Assembly (NCBI RefSeq): GCF_036173105.1 | Contig: NZ_CP108053.1 | Coordinates: 9,238,001 to 9,302,000 of the forward strand | DNA: 64,000 bases | DNA from: Streptomyces sp. NBC_00287 | GTDB taxonomy: Bacteria > Actinomycetota > Actinomycetes > Streptomycetales > Streptomycetaceae | Reading direction: 5' to 3' | Shown here: positions 8,205-17,388 of the stretch, one piece after another | Layout: every line of letters begins with the position of its first letter | Numbering within the stretch: position 1 is the first letter of the stretch | Program-made: the position numbers and the translations under genes | The notes under the pieces: generated by a model | What the model was told of the DNA's origin: nothing | The model's input: the letters and a program-made list of their open reading frames with translations, nothing else | Database searches by the model: none

Positions 8205-9485
8205 CTAGGGCTGTGTTCGGCAGGTGGCCCAAATGTTGTGGAGGAGGGCGGGGTAATTCTCGCCATAGGTGACCACTGCTGCGAACACGGCGTCGAGGGC
8301 CGCCTGGAGGGGGTTGCTTTCGGCGGCGGCCGGCAGCGCGGGTAGGGCCATGTGCGGCTGGGACATGGCGAGGGACTCGACCGGCGTGCCGATGGCGACC
8401 GCGAGACCGGGCGAGGTGACCCCGGCGGAGGGCTGTGGCGCTGGTGACTCCACTATGGCGACGCCACGGCCCACGGCCTTGGGCATGGTCGTGTGGGAAC
8501 CGTCGCAGGCGGGTGGCTGGAACGGGGGCCGCTTGGGCGGGACGGCCCGCCCCACGGTTTTGTCGGGGACGCGCGGGTCGGATGCCAAGGCTTGCCACAT
8601 GCGGTCCCAGTCGTCGAAGGGCGGCGGCAGCGGACGCCCTTCGGACAACGCGGCGAGTGCTGCGGCGATCCAGTCGAGGTCGGCGAGACCGGCCGCTTCG
8701 CACGCGTGGCGGGCTGCCAGCACGGCAACCGCGCGCTGGGTGTCGGGGCCGGCGGCATCGAGGGCGTGGACAAGAGCTGGATCGAAGGGAAGGAGCCCGC
8801 GCACATTGCCACCGACGTTGCGCAGGGCCTCACTCGGCAGTTGCCCGCCCCACTCCCATCGGTCGTAGGCGAGTTGACGCTCGATCTCTTGCTGCTCCTG
8901 CGCGAGTCGGGTCTGGCGCTCGGCTTCGGCGCGTTCGGCGGGGGAGGGAGGGGGTGGCTGCCGGCGGGCGTAGTCGTGCCAGTAGGCGGCGATCGTCGAA
9001 GTCTGCTTCACGATACGGTCCGGTGCCGACGCGGCGGGCCAGAACTGCAGGAGATAGCAGTCCTGTTGGGGCTCTTCGTCGAGCCGGGTGTCGAGCTCGT
9101 TCGCCGCGTCCATACCTTTGGCGCAGTACCGCACGCGGTAATCGATCTCTTCGAGGCCGAGCTCCCAGGAATCCTCGCCGGCCCACTGCACGAGCGAGCT
9201 GCTGTCCGAGACGGGGCGGAAAGACGCCTCCACGACGTCCTCCCAGTCCGGATCCACCGGCGGGGCCTGATCGTGGACTTCGACGGTGAAGCCGACGTTG
9301 CCCGTGTGCAGTCCGGTCATGAGGAACAGGGCACCGGGGACCGCGGCTCCGCACAGCCCGGCCTGCTGCCCGGCGAACGAGTCTGCGAGATCCACGCCGA
9401 AGTCGTCGGAATCACTCTCGACGTAGATCTGGCCGTAGTGAACATGTACTTCGCCATCGACAGGCCTGCGCACCCATACCCCCAT
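8205..9485 (-). CDS. Hypothetical protein
   Basis: A 426-residue soluble protein without recognisable family. The amino half contains VHVHYGQIYVESDSDDFGVD and a set of acidic, aromatic-rich beta segments. The middle (AERQTRLAQEQQEIERQLAY) is a charged coiled coil, followed by a helical part with ALVHALDAAGPDTQRAVAVL, then a proline-rich linker and a final helix. The start at 9485 (MGVWVRRPV) is preferred to an upstream ATG. It has the look of a strain-specific cytoplasmic protein; no neighbour gives a functional hint. Confidence 0.6.
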   Translation of the reverse strand: MGVWVRRPVDGEVHVHYGQIYVESDSDDFGVDLADSFAGQQAGLCGAAVPGALFLMTGLHTGNVGFTVEVHDQAPPVDPDWEDVVEASFRPVSDSSSLVQWAGEDSWELGLEEIDYRVRYCAKGMDAANELDTRLDEEPQQDCYLLQFWPAASAPDRIVKQTSTIAAYWHDYARRQPPPPSPAERAEAERQTRLAQEQQEIERQLAYDRWEWGGQLPSEALRNVGGNVRGLLPFDPALVHALDAAGPDTQRAVAVLAARHACEAAGLADLDWIAAALAALSEGRPLPPPFDDWDRMWQALASDPRVPDKTVGRAVPPKRPPFQPPACDGSHTTMPKAVGRGVAIVESPAPQPSAGVTSPGLAVAIGTPVESLAMSQPHMALPALPAAAESNPLQAALDAVFAAVVTYGENYPALLHNIWATCRTQP

Positions 9486-9925
9486 TGCCTCTCCCGCCCC
9501 AGGAAGCGGGCCATGCACAGGAGACTACGACGCGGCACTGACAACGAGTTCCACTCGGTGTCCTGCGGCCCAACGATCGCCCCGTGACGAGCAACGACGC
9601 ATGGCGGCAACATTGCAGCCTCCAGCGCCTGCTCAACTGTGCTGCATCTCCTAGCTGTTACCCGCAACATCCTCGCCGACCGCGGTCGGTCTGGGCCCGG
9701 CCGCGCCCGAGGCGGACACGCAGCCCAGGACGGAAAAGACCCGCCCTCGCCATGTCGCCGGAGCAGCGCCGCGGGTCTTCAACAGCACCAGATGGAGGCA
9801 GGCCCTGCTGGAGCGTCGCGCGGGAGGGGATGACCGTCGCACTGCTCACCACGATCGAGCAGATCGCCGCGATCCGCTCTCGCAGGGCACTGGCCGACGC
9901 TCTGATCGCCGAGATGGCCCCCTGA
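9486..9925. other. Intergenic, no convincing gene
   Basis: About 440 bp. A rightward tail at 9831-9925 reads MTVALLTTIEQIAAIRSRRA and ends with a stop at 9925, possibly the end of a lost gene or a 31-residue peptide. Nothing else is recognisable. Confidence 0.35.
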
Positions 9926-10918
9926 CTACTCCGGGTTGCACTGGGCGAGGACCGTACCCGGGTAGCTGATGTCGGGCCGCCAGTCCTCGATGTTCCAGGT
10001 GTTGCCCGCGAAGGCGGAGAACTGGTGGTGGCAGAGGAACTGGTCGAACAGGCCACCGTGGTTGCGGTGGATGCCGAGAGGCTGCTGGAACTTCGCCAGC
10101 AACTCGTCCCAGCCGGCCCGGGCGATGAAGTAGTCGGAGACCTGCGCCCGCATCCAGTTGGTGGGCGTGATCTGCAGCGTCCACTTGGAGACAGCGTGCA
10201 CCCAGACCCATTTGGCGTCCAGGATCAGATCCATGCCCATCCATGGGTCGGCGACCACGGGGTAGGCGGCACCCTGGTGCCGCACGGTCTGGATCAGCCT
10301 GTCGCCCTCGACGCGGTAGTCGGTGGGCACCGCCCGGCCGTCGGCGTCCCTGGCCCACGCCGCCTCGATCCCGCCCACCGGCGTGCCGCGGGCATCCAGT
10401 ACGGCGATGCTGCCGTCCTCGCCCTGGACGAGCCGCCCGCCGTCCGGCACGTCCACCGGGAAAGCGAACTCCTCAGGCGCCCTGGCGCTCTTGAGTACCG
10501 TCTGCACCCGCGCACTGCGTTCCATCGGCTGCACGGCGAGGTCGGTGTGCGGCAGCGCGTCGGGGTAGGCGACGGTGCCGTCATCGGCGACCTCAGCGGG
10601 GCGCTGCACCGCCCCCTGGGGCATGCCGAGTGCGGGCGGCGCGTCGGCTGCCCCCGGCCGCGTGAGCGCGAGGGTGTCCTGGCTGCTGTCGGGCAGGTCG
10701 ATGTTCAGGTCGTCGCCGCGCGCCGCCAGTCCCTGGCCCGCCTCCGTACGGGTCTTGAGGATGTCCTGGCCGACGTCGGGGGCGACCCGCTCGATCCGCT
10801 CGGCGATACGCTCCACCCCTTCCGCGTCGCCGTCGGCCTGGGCCGGGACCGCCAACCCCCAGCTCAGCAACACCACCGCGCTCGCAGTTGTGCCCAGGGC
10901 GCTCTTCACCACTGCCAT
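9926..10918 (-). CDS. Secreted DUF2599 domain protein
   Basis: A 330-residue exported protein. The signal peptide covers about residues 1-28 with an AQA cleavage site. The mature amino half is acidic and variable; the carboxyl third, from VWVHAVSKWTLQITPTNWMR through GWDELLAKF to the final GTVLAQCNPE, is the DUF2599 pattern of a small extracellular actinobacterial domain. Function is unknown; members are often expressed at the surface. I chose the ATG at 10918 because a GGGAGA precedes it. The frame is open further upstream, but that part is unstructured shadow. Confidence 0.75.
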   Translation of the reverse strand: MAVVKSALGTTASAVVLLSWGLAVPAQADGDAEGVERIAERIERVAPDVGQDILKTRTEAGQGLAARGDDLNIDLPDSSQDTLALTRPGAADAPPALGMPQGAVQRPAEVADDGTVAYPDALPHTDLAVQPMERSARVQTVLKSARAPEEFAFPVDVPDGGRLVQGEDGSIAVLDARGTPVGGIEAAWARDADGRAVPTDYRVEGDRLIQTVRHQGAAYPVVADPWMGMDLILDAKWVWVHAVSKWTLQITPTNWMRAQVSDYFIARAGWDELLAKFQQPLGIHRNHGGLFDQFLCHHQFSAFAGNTWNIEDWRPDISYPGTVLAQCNPE

Positions 10919-11742
10919 GCGGATTCTCCCGTCGCTCTCGTCGACCACGGCACTCGCGATCACCATGGGAACAAGCGGACCTGCGGCGGACCATGGGGTG
11001 TTGCGCCACTTCGTTTGCGACCGCTTCGGGCGGGGCCGGTGTGCGCCGGGCGACCACCGCGTCACCGCGGCATGGAGGCACCAGCGCACAGCCGCGCGCC
11101 CCGCGGAGGCCGACACTGCGACCCACGGACACGCGTGGCGGAAAGCCACCGACCGCCCGACTGGAAAGCGACTACTCGACGACGCCGGTGTCCGGGCAGG
11201 GCGTCTGCGTGACGCTCGCCCAACTGCTCCTCGGTGTCCCGGACTGTGCCGCTCCTCTTCGGTCTCTGCCTTGATGTGAGGCAGGGGCCGGGCTCGCCTC
11301 TGCATACGACAGCACGATGCCTATCCGCAGCTGATCAGATACACGATGTGCCGACAGCCGCGTGCGGGCAGGCTCCGAGCGCGACTGCGGGAGACCTCGG
11401 CAAGGTCGATACCCCGCATCGGCTCGGGAGCGAACCCGGCGTGGTCGTCCAGGAGCTCGGAGCCGAGTGACCTCGCCGAGGCCGTGCGACAGCCGGACTT
11501 GCCCAGACGTCCAGCATCAGCGCCGGCGATGATGGGGCCGGCATCCAGCTTGTCGCGCTCCCAGCAGGGCGGAGGTGCAGAGGAACCCTCTCGGTTGCCG
11601 CTGCCGGAACCTGGCCGGCGCAGGCTCCTTGCGCTTCGGTACTGGACCGGACCATCAGGCACCCCTGCCGCCAGCCGATCGAGCAACTGAGCCTTGGCCA
11701 GTGTTCATCGCCGTGTCGCCGGGTCGCCGTGCGCCCGGATGA
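10919..11742. other. Gene-poor stretch, 0.8 kb
   Basis: Between the DUF2599 gene and the protease stop. Open frames on both strands lack motifs and start signals. A leftward frame at 11321-11560 (DKLDAGPIIAGADAGRLGKS, then LGSELLDDHAGFAPEP) looks somewhat protein-like and may be a scrap of a lost gene. No RNA gene or repeat seen. Confidence 0.35.
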
Positions 11743-12873
11743 TCACGCGGTGTGCAGGCGCAGGCCGTAGCGGTTCAGGATCTCGTTGACCGGCTGGTAC
11801 CACGTCTGGCCGCCGCTGGAGCAGTTGCCCCACCCGCCGGAGGTGACTCCTTGCGCCTGGTCGCCGGAGATGAAGGAGCCGCCGGAGTCGCCGGGTTCGG
11901 CGCACACACTGGTCTTGGTGAGTTGGCGGACAGCGCCTTGGCTGTAGTTCACCGTCTCGTTCTTCGCGAGGACTGTCCCGCAGTGCCAGCGCGTGGTGGA
12001 ACCGGAGCGGCAGATCGACGCACCGACGGGAGCCTCGTTCGAGCCGCGCACCAGTTGGTCGGGCACGGTACCCCAGCCGAGCACCACGGGTACAGTCCAC
12101 CAGCCGTTGCCCACACTCACCCAGGCGTAGTCGTTGTCCGGGAACGACGAGCCCTGGAAGGTGCCGACGGCGGTGTGATCCCAGCCCCTGACCGCGGCGC
12201 CGCTCTGCCCACAGTGGCCGGCCGTGACGAAGCCGCCATGAACCGAGAAGCCGATGGAACAGCGGACGTTGCCCGTGTAGTAGGGGTCGCCGCCGACGGT
12301 TCCAGCGGCGAACGTCCGGGGAGCCGCGCTCACTTCACGGATCTGGATGGGGCCGGCTCTGAGCGCCTTGTCCACGAAGGACCTGACATCGTTATCGGAA
12401 CGCTGCGATGCGACAACGTCCACCATCACGCGGTTGGCCTTGTGGTCCACTCGCCACGCGGTGACACCCTTGGGCGCTTCGGCCCTGTCGAGGTGCTCCT
12501 TCGCGGCGTCCAGCCGGGCTGCGGAGTACACGGCTCGGCGGACGTCGGCGCCCGCGGCGCGTAGTTCCCCGGCCAGGGACGGATCGGTCGTGGCGACCGT
12601 CAGCTTGCCGGTGTCCGCGTCGAACCAGCTGCCCGCATAGGAGCTGCCGGCCAGGCTCTTGACGCGGGGGTCCACGGTGATCGCCTGCCGCTCCGCCGTC
12701 AGGCGACGCTCGGCCTCGGACTTCGTCAGGTGCAGGTCGCGCTGCATCGCCTGCACAAGCCCCGGTGACATCTCCGGTACATCGGGTGTGGCCTGGGCGG
12801 TGGGCGCGAGGGATGCGACGGCGGCTCCGAGGGCGAGCAGCAGTGCAGCAGCGCGTGATCGCGTGTGACGCAT
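11743..12873 (-). CDS. Secreted streptogrisin-type serine protease (S1 family)
   Basis: A 376-residue preproprotease. A signal peptide (residues 1-28) is followed by an alpha-lytic protease-type propeptide to about residue 188 (GLVQAMQRDLHLTKSEAERR, and DVVASQRSDNDVRSFV). The mature chymotrypsin-fold enzyme has the full triad: His220 in FVTAGHCG, Asp248 in FPDNDYAWV, Ser330 in AEPGDSGGS, and paired cysteines typical of streptogrisins. The propeptide acts as a folding chaperone and is cleaved outside the cell. A perfect LacI-type palindrome lies 63 bp upstream of the ATG, suggesting control by a CebR-like sugar repressor. Confidence 0.93.
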   Translation of the reverse strand: MRHTRSRAAALLLALGAAVASLAPTAQATPDVPEMSPGLVQAMQRDLHLTKSEAERRLTAERQAITVDPRVKSLAGSSYAGSWFDADTGKLTVATTDPSLAGELRAAGADVRRAVYSAARLDAAKEHLDRAEAPKGVTAWRVDHKANRVMVDVVASQRSDNDVRSFVDKALRAGPIQIREVSAAPRTFAAGTVGGDPYYTGNVRCSIGFSVHGGFVTAGHCGQSGAAVRGWDHTAVGTFQGSSFPDNDYAWVSVGNGWWTVPVVLGWGTVPDQLVRGSNEAPVGASICRSGSTTRWHCGTVLAKNETVNYSQGAVRQLTKTSVCAEPGDSGGSFISGDQAQGVTSGGWGNCSSGGQTWYQPVNEILNRYGLRLHTA

Positions 12874-13343
12874 AGGGTGCTTCCTTCCGTTCGCTGTGGG
12901 GGTACGCCGGCTTGTGGCAGCGGGCGCGCGGACGGTGAGAGCGCTCTCAACGCTAGCCGGGAGGTTACGCCGACATCTCCAACTGGTCCATACCTAGGTG
13001 CAGTTGAGATCGGAGACGTAAGGAGGCAGGAGAGAGAATCAGCCACGGGGGTTCACCCGCCCCCTGATCGCCACGTACCGGCACACAAACCTGACGCCGC
13101 GTCAACTCATGCAGCCGTTCGGGGTGTTGAATTCCGCTGCGGTGCGGCAGGGCGAGCGATACCCGAAGAAGCGCAACTGATTGCGAACCTTCTGACGATC
13201 CTCGTCCATCAGACGGCGATGTCGAGCGCGGTGTCAGGCCCTGCTGCGGCACGAGTGGACCGGTGCCGTCCAGTAACGGTCGCAGAAGGTCCCGGGCCGT
13301 GTGGTGGTCCGCCTGCTGCTGGCTGCCGGCTTCTTCGAGGAGG
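12874..13343. other. Protease promoter region and empty DNA
   Basis: About 470 bp. The left part is the protease upstream region and carries a LacI-type operator. Beyond about 12990 I see no gene on either strand: the open frames have neither motifs nor ribosome binding sites. Confidence 0.4.
12936..12949. promoter_or_regulatory. CebR-like (LacI family) operator
   Basis: TGAGAGCGCTCTCA is a perfect 14-bp palindrome differing from the established Streptomyces CebR box TGGGAGCGCTCCCA by one symmetric substitution per half. It lies 63 bp upstream of the protease start, where a repressor could act. No LacI-family gene is present in the window, so the regulator would act from elsewhere. Confidence 0.7.
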
Positions 13344-13619
13344 TCAGGAGGGGCGGGTTGCCAGGTGGTCGAGGCCCTGGACGAGTTTCGCGAGCGTGGG
13401 TCCGTGTTCGTAGCCGAGCGGCGCGAATTCTGGGGGCAGGACGTAGCCGTCGGGCAAGCGTGCGTAGGTCTGTTCCATGAGCTGTCGGTAGGCGGGGGTG
13501 AGCAGGCCGGGCCGGTCGCCGGTCAGCGGCGGGTGCGTGCGGGATTCGGTGGCGAGGGCTGCGTGTGTTCCCTCACTCGCCCGCTGACAGTCGTGCACCG
13601 CGTGCGGCACACCCGCCAT
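13344..13619 (-). CDS. Possible carboxyl-terminal remnant, unknown
   Basis: A leftward frame whose last 60 residues look genuinely coding: LLTPAYRQLMEQTYARLPDG, then YVLPPEFAPLGYEHGPTLAK and a stop at 13344. The first residues are low quality, and no good ribosome binding site precedes the apparent start at 13619, so I think it is the end of a truncated gene lying downstream of the SpoIIE remnant. No family recognised. Confidence 0.3.
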   Translation of the reverse strand: MAGVPHAVHDCQRASEGTHAALATESRTHPPLTGDRPGLLTPAYRQLMEQTYARLPDGYVLPPEFAPLGYEHGPTLAKLVQGLDHLATRPS

Positions 13620-13749
13620 GTCGACGCGGCTGGTGCCGCTTCCGGGATTCGGCCCGAGCGGCTACCGGCCGCCGCTCTCCGCCTCGAAAGCCCAAGACTC
13701 CTGTTCGCTGGCGCGGAGGGCGTCCGGCCGTGGCCTTCGGACAGGGGAC

Positions 13750-14550
13750 CGATCAGCAAGGTCCCGACCGTGGCACGCAGACCGCGTCCAGCGTCGGACC
13801 GGGACGAGTGAGGGCGGTGCGCAGCCGGGAGACCTCCTCGTCGATGTCCCGGTCGTCGCATTCGACGAGACCGTCGGTGTACAGGGCGATCACTGTGCCT
13901 TCGGGCAGTTCCAGCTCGGCGGAAGAGCGGGAGCGTCCCGAGTCCTAGGGGAGGCCCCGGCGGCAACTCAGGCAGGGTGACGGTGCCGTGCGGCCACACG
14001 ACGACCGGCGGGAGGTGATCTGCGCGAGCCAGCGTGCACCGGCGGCTTACCGGGTCGTGGACGGCGTACAGGCACCTGGCTCCCATGGCTGCGGCAGCCT
14101 CCGTCTCCTCCTCGTCCCGGCTGTCCCGTTCCACACCGCTGATGACCAGGTCGTCCAGATGGGCAAGGAGTTCGTCCGGCGGTAGGTCGAGGTCGGCCAG
14201 TGTGCGTACGGCTGTACGCAGCCGTCCCATGCCGGCGGCCGCGTGGATGCCATGACCGACTACGTCACCGACGGCCAGGGCGACCCGGGCGCCGGACAAC
14301 GGGATGATGTCGAACCAGCCACCACCCGCACCGAGTGAGGCGCCCGCCGGAACGTAGCGGACCGCCAGTCCACTGCGGTTCCTCCGGTCAGCCCGTGGGG
14401 CAGCAGGCTGCGCTGGAACGCGAGGGAGACCGTGCGCTGTGCCGGCTCCATCGCGTGGCACCGTCCGGCTGCGCCCGGCAGTGGCCGCCGCTCACATCGA
14501 CCACTGCCGGGGCTCGTGTACCGCGTCGTTCCCGTCCCCATGGTCCGGCG
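13750..14550 (-). pseudogene. SpoIIE/PP2C-type phosphatase, decayed
   Basis: Three frames must be joined to read the family. At 14400-14500 FQRSLLPHGLTGG, the usual entry to a SpoIIE domain; at 13950-14400 GGGWFDIIPLSGARVALAVG with DVVGHGIHAAAGMGRLRTAV, containing the metal-binding aspartates; and at about 13800-13935 EGTVIALYTDGLVECDDRDI, the last motif with LYTDGL. Such proteins dephosphorylate anti-sigma antagonists in stress signalling. At least two frameshifts interrupt it, near 14395 and 13940. A second, independent SpoIIE remnant is at 60.1-60.4 kb. Confidence 0.8.
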
Positions 14551-14618
14551 CGGTGTCCGGGGATGTGCGGCGCTCCGCTGCCGCCGACATCCCCGGGGTC
14601 TTTACGGACCAGAGAGCG

Positions 14619-15150
14619 TCAGACGCGGGCCGGCTCGCGCTCGGCGTCCGGGTCCTGAGCCTCGGCGTTGAGGTGGTTGGCAGGGCCTCGCCCTCCACAT
14701 CGACGTTGGGCAGCGCCTTGTCGAGCCACTTCGGCAGCCACCAGGCACGCTTGCCGAGCAGCGCGAGGACGGCCGGGACGATCGTCATGCGGACGATGAA
14801 GGCATCGACGAAGACGGCGAACGCGAGGCCGAAGCCGATCATCCTGACCATGGCCTCGTTGGAGCCGATGAAGCCGGCGAAGACGCTGATCATGATGACC
14901 GCGGCGGCGGTGACAACCCGGGCCCCGTGCCGGAAGCCGGTGACGATCGCCTGACTGGGGCTCGCGCCGTGGACGCACACCTCGCGCATACGGGTGACCA
15001 GGAAGACCTTGTAGTCCATGGCCAGGCCGAAGACGACACCCACCATGAAAATCGGCATCATGCTCATGATCGGGCCGGTCTGCTCGACGCCGATCAGGTC
15101 GGCGGCCCAGCCCCATTGGAAGACCGCGACGACGGCGCCGGCGCACCGGG
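14619..15150 (-). pseudogene. MMPL/RND-type transporter, C-terminal stump
   Basis: The frame reads QTGPIMSMMPIFMVGVVFGL, AMDYKVFLVTRMREV, the ARVVTAAAVIMISVFAGFIG helix and VRMTIVPAVLALLGKRAWWL, the last transmembrane bundle and tail of an MMPL exporter of the ActII-3 type. The first 500 or so residues are missing: upstream of about 15140 the sequence is unrelated. Near 14685 the frame shifts, and the normal tail (ANHLNAEAQDPDAEREPARV) continues in another frame to a stop at 14619. A dead gene, probably cut by the event that brought the DNA at 15.2-15.6 kb. Confidence 0.85.
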
Positions 15151-15172
15151 GAGTGCACCATGTCACGGGCAC

Positions 15173-15602
15173 GTCGATCAGCAGGGCGCCGGGGAGTTCC
15201 TGAAGGTACGGGTGATCATGGCTGAGGCCGAAGGCTGCGCCTCAGCCCGGCGTGAGCAACGTCCAGGGAGGCGCAGTCGGTCAGCAGCGGGCTGAGCGCG
15301 GTCTCCTTGGAGCTGCGGCAGCGGTCGAAGGTACGCAGGGACAGGCCGACCGCGTCAGCTGTGAGGACGACCAGGCCTCTCCTACGAAGGCCCAGCAGGC
15401 GCTGTCGGAGCGGTGCAGCGTGATTCACCGGATCGCGGCTGACCACTCGCCGTTCCTGTCGAAGCCGGTGGAACACGCGGCTCCCGCTGCCCGGTGCGAG
15501 CCAGCAGAGTGTGGCGTTTTGTGGGCAGTGGGTTCTATGCCTCTTGTTGATCACCCTGTTGCAGGTCAGGACTTGTGCCGTGAAGATCGGCAGGAGCCTT
15601 GA
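15173..15602. other. Unassigned DNA between MMPL stump and OhrR gene
   Basis: About 430 bp. Long frames exist on both strands, but none matches a known family in my reading. It contains GTTGCAGGTCAG at 15559-15570, a 12-mer also found at 1641-1652 beside the IS1380-type element, which suggests an old insertion boundary. Probable mobile-element debris. Confidence 0.35.
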
Positions 15603-16088
15603 TCAGTGCGCCGTCACGTTGGCCGTGATCAGTCGGAGCAGTTCCTTGGCTGCGGTGTCCTGCTCGGCCGTCAGGCCCATCGCCTTGCCGATCGCGACAG
15701 GGACCGTGCGGGCCTTGTCCTGCAGCTTGACGCCGGTTTCGGTGAGGCGGACAGCCACTGAACGTTCGTCCTCGGGGCGTCGCTCGCGTCGCAGCAGGCC
15801 CCCTGCTTCGAGGCGCTTGAGGAGCGGTGACAGTGTGCTGGACTCCAAGTGGAGGGCTGCCCCCAGGTCGCTCACGGAGATCGAGTCCTGCTCCCAGAGG
15901 ACCAGCATCACCAGGTACTGCGGGTAGGTCAGATCGAGCGTATCCAGCAGCGGCCGGTAGCGGGTCGTGACCGCCCGGGAGGCGGCGTACAGGGCGAAGC
16001 AGAGCTGGTCGTCCAGGAGGAGTGACCCCTCGGTCGGTTCTGCGGCGGTTTGCCTCACGACGCGGCTCCTGGTGTCTTTGCTGATCAT
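15603..16088 (-). CDS. OhrR-type MarR regulator (peroxide/thiol sensor)
   Basis: A 161-residue winged-helix protein. It contains DDQLCFALYAASRAVTTRYR with Cys30, exactly where OhrR proteins carry their reactive cysteine, followed by LDLTYPQYLVMLVLWEQDSI and the recognition region LESSTLSPLLKRLEAGGLLR with RRPEDERSV in the wing. OhrR proteins repress organic hydroperoxide defence until the cysteine is oxidised. The ATG at 16088 is set by GGAGGA upstream. Unusually, the divergent neighbour is an alpha/beta hydrolase rather than an Ohr peroxidase, so a thiol-reactive or ester substrate is possible. Confidence 0.88.
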   Translation of the reverse strand: MISKDTRSRVVRQTAAEPTEGSLLLDDQLCFALYAASRAVTTRYRPLLDTLDLTYPQYLVMLVLWEQDSISVSDLGAALHLESSTLSPLLKRLEAGGLLRRERRPEDERSVAVRLTETGVKLQDKARTVPVAIGKAMGLTAEQDTAAKELLRLITANVTAH

Positions 16089-16156
16089 CAATGTCCTCCA
16101 CCTTATCGTTCGAGTCTCTCTCGATTCTATCGAGCCCAAAACGATCGACCACTAAA

Positions 16157-16173
16157 TAGTTGTGCACGATCTA
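16157..16173. promoter_or_regulatory. Probable OhrR operator
   Basis: TAGTTGTGCACGATCTA is a near-palindrome centred on GTGCAC between the OhrR-type gene and the hydrolase. AT-rich flanks suit MarR-family binding. A site here could control both divergent promoters. Confidence 0.55.
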
Positions 16174-16262
16174 ATCGCGAGCTACTCTTCTTGTCGTGCC
16201 ACCGTTCCTGACCGGGACTGCCGTCAGGAGTGTGTCCGCGGCACTCGAACCAGGAGGACGCT

Positions 16263-17231
16263 ATGACTGACCCCGCCGCTGCCCGTCCCGTGCTCGAACC
16301 CGCCGCCCAGGCCTTCGCCGAGGCCACCGCCAACCCGCCGTACCTGTTCGACCTCGGGCCCGTCGAGGGCCGCAAGACCGTTGACGACGTCCAGTCCGGT
16401 GACATCGCCAAGCCGGACGTCGACGAGGAGTGGGTCACCGTTCCCGGCGGCCCCACCGGCCAGGTTCGCGCCCGTATCGTCCGCCCCGCCGGAGCCACCG
16501 GCGTTCTCCCCGTGGTCATCTACATCCATGGCGCGGGCTGGGTGTTCGGCAACGCCCACACGCACGACCGCCTTGTGCGCGAACTCGCCGTAGGAACGGG
16601 CGCGGCCGTGGTCTTCCCCGAGTACGACCTCTCGCCCGAGGCCCGCTACCCGGTCGCCATCGAGCAGAACTACGCCGTCGCCCGCTGGATCGTCACCGAC
16701 GGTGCCGCCAAGGGCCTCGACGCCTCTCGTATCGCCGTGGCCGGCGACTCGGTCGGCGGCAACATGAGCGCCGCGCTCACCCTCATGGCCAAGGAACGAG
16801 GAGACGTGCCGCTGGTGCAGCAGGTGCTGTTCTACCCGGTCACCGACGCGGCCTTCGACACACCCTCCTACCACCAGTTCGCCGAGGGGTACTTCCTGCG
16901 CCGAGACGCCATGCAGTGGTTCTGGGACCAGTACGCGTCCGACGAGAAGCAGCGCGCCGAGATCACCGCGAGCCCTCTGCGCGCCTCGGTCGAGCAGCTG
17001 CGCGATCTGCCCCCGGCCCTCGTCATCACCGCCGAGGCCGACGTCCTGCGTGACGAGGGCGAGGCCTACGCCAACCAGCTCCGCCAGGCGGGTGTGCCCG
17101 TCACCGCGGTCCGCTACCAGGGGATCATCCACGACTTCGTGATGCTCAACGCCCTGCGCGAAACCCATGCGGCCGAGGCCGCCATCAACCAGGCCGTCGC
17201 AACCCTGCGCACGGCCCTTCACTCAGGCTGA
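16263..17231 (+). CDS. HSL-type alpha/beta hydrolase (esterase)
   Basis: A 322-residue enzyme of the hormone-sensitive lipase group. It has the oxyanion motif HGAGW at residues 89-93, nucleophile Ser163 in GDSVGG, Asp260 in EADVLRDEG and His290 in IIHDF, a full catalytic triad. It should hydrolyse short or medium esters or lactones in the cytoplasm; no signal peptide is present. The ATG at 16263 follows AGGAGG. Induction through the divergent OhrR-type regulator is likely, and a strong hairpin follows the stop. Confidence 0.9.
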   Translation: MTDPAAARPVLEPAAQAFAEATANPPYLFDLGPVEGRKTVDDVQSGDIAKPDVDEEWVTVPGGPTGQVRARIVRPAGATGVLPVVIYIHGAGWVFGNAHTHDRLVRELAVGTGAAVVFPEYDLSPEARYPVAIEQNYAVARWIVTDGAAKGLDASRIAVAGDSVGGNMSAALTLMAKERGDVPLVQQVLFYPVTDAAFDTPSYHQFAEGYFLRRDAMQWFWDQYASDEKQRAEITASPLRASVEQLRDLPPALVITAEADVLRDEGEAYANQLRQAGVPVTAVRYQGIIHDFVMLNALRETHAAEAAINQAVATLRTALHSG

Positions 17232-17240
17232 ACTCTCCTG

Positions 17241-17278
17241 CGTCAGGCTCCGTTCCAGGAATGAAGCGGAGCCTGACG
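17241..17278 (+). terminator. Intrinsic-type terminator hairpin
   Basis: A perfect 12-bp stem (CGTCAGGCTCCG at 17241-17252 pairing with 17267-17278) with a 14-base loop begins 9 bp after the hydrolase stop. No U-tract follows, which is normal for Streptomyces terminators. Confidence 0.8.
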
Positions 17279-17388
17279 GGCGCCGTGCTGCCGACCCGCG
17301 GGCCAGGTCTGCGACCGCACGTCGCGGCCCCTGGTACCCGACCGGGAGCACCGCGCCGAATCCGCACCCGTAGAACCGCCGCGACCCG

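Noticed and set aside
12965..13252. Leftward 95-codon open frame upstream of the protease
   Set aside because: No start signal, no motif, unusual amino acid composition; best explained as noncoding GC-rich DNA.
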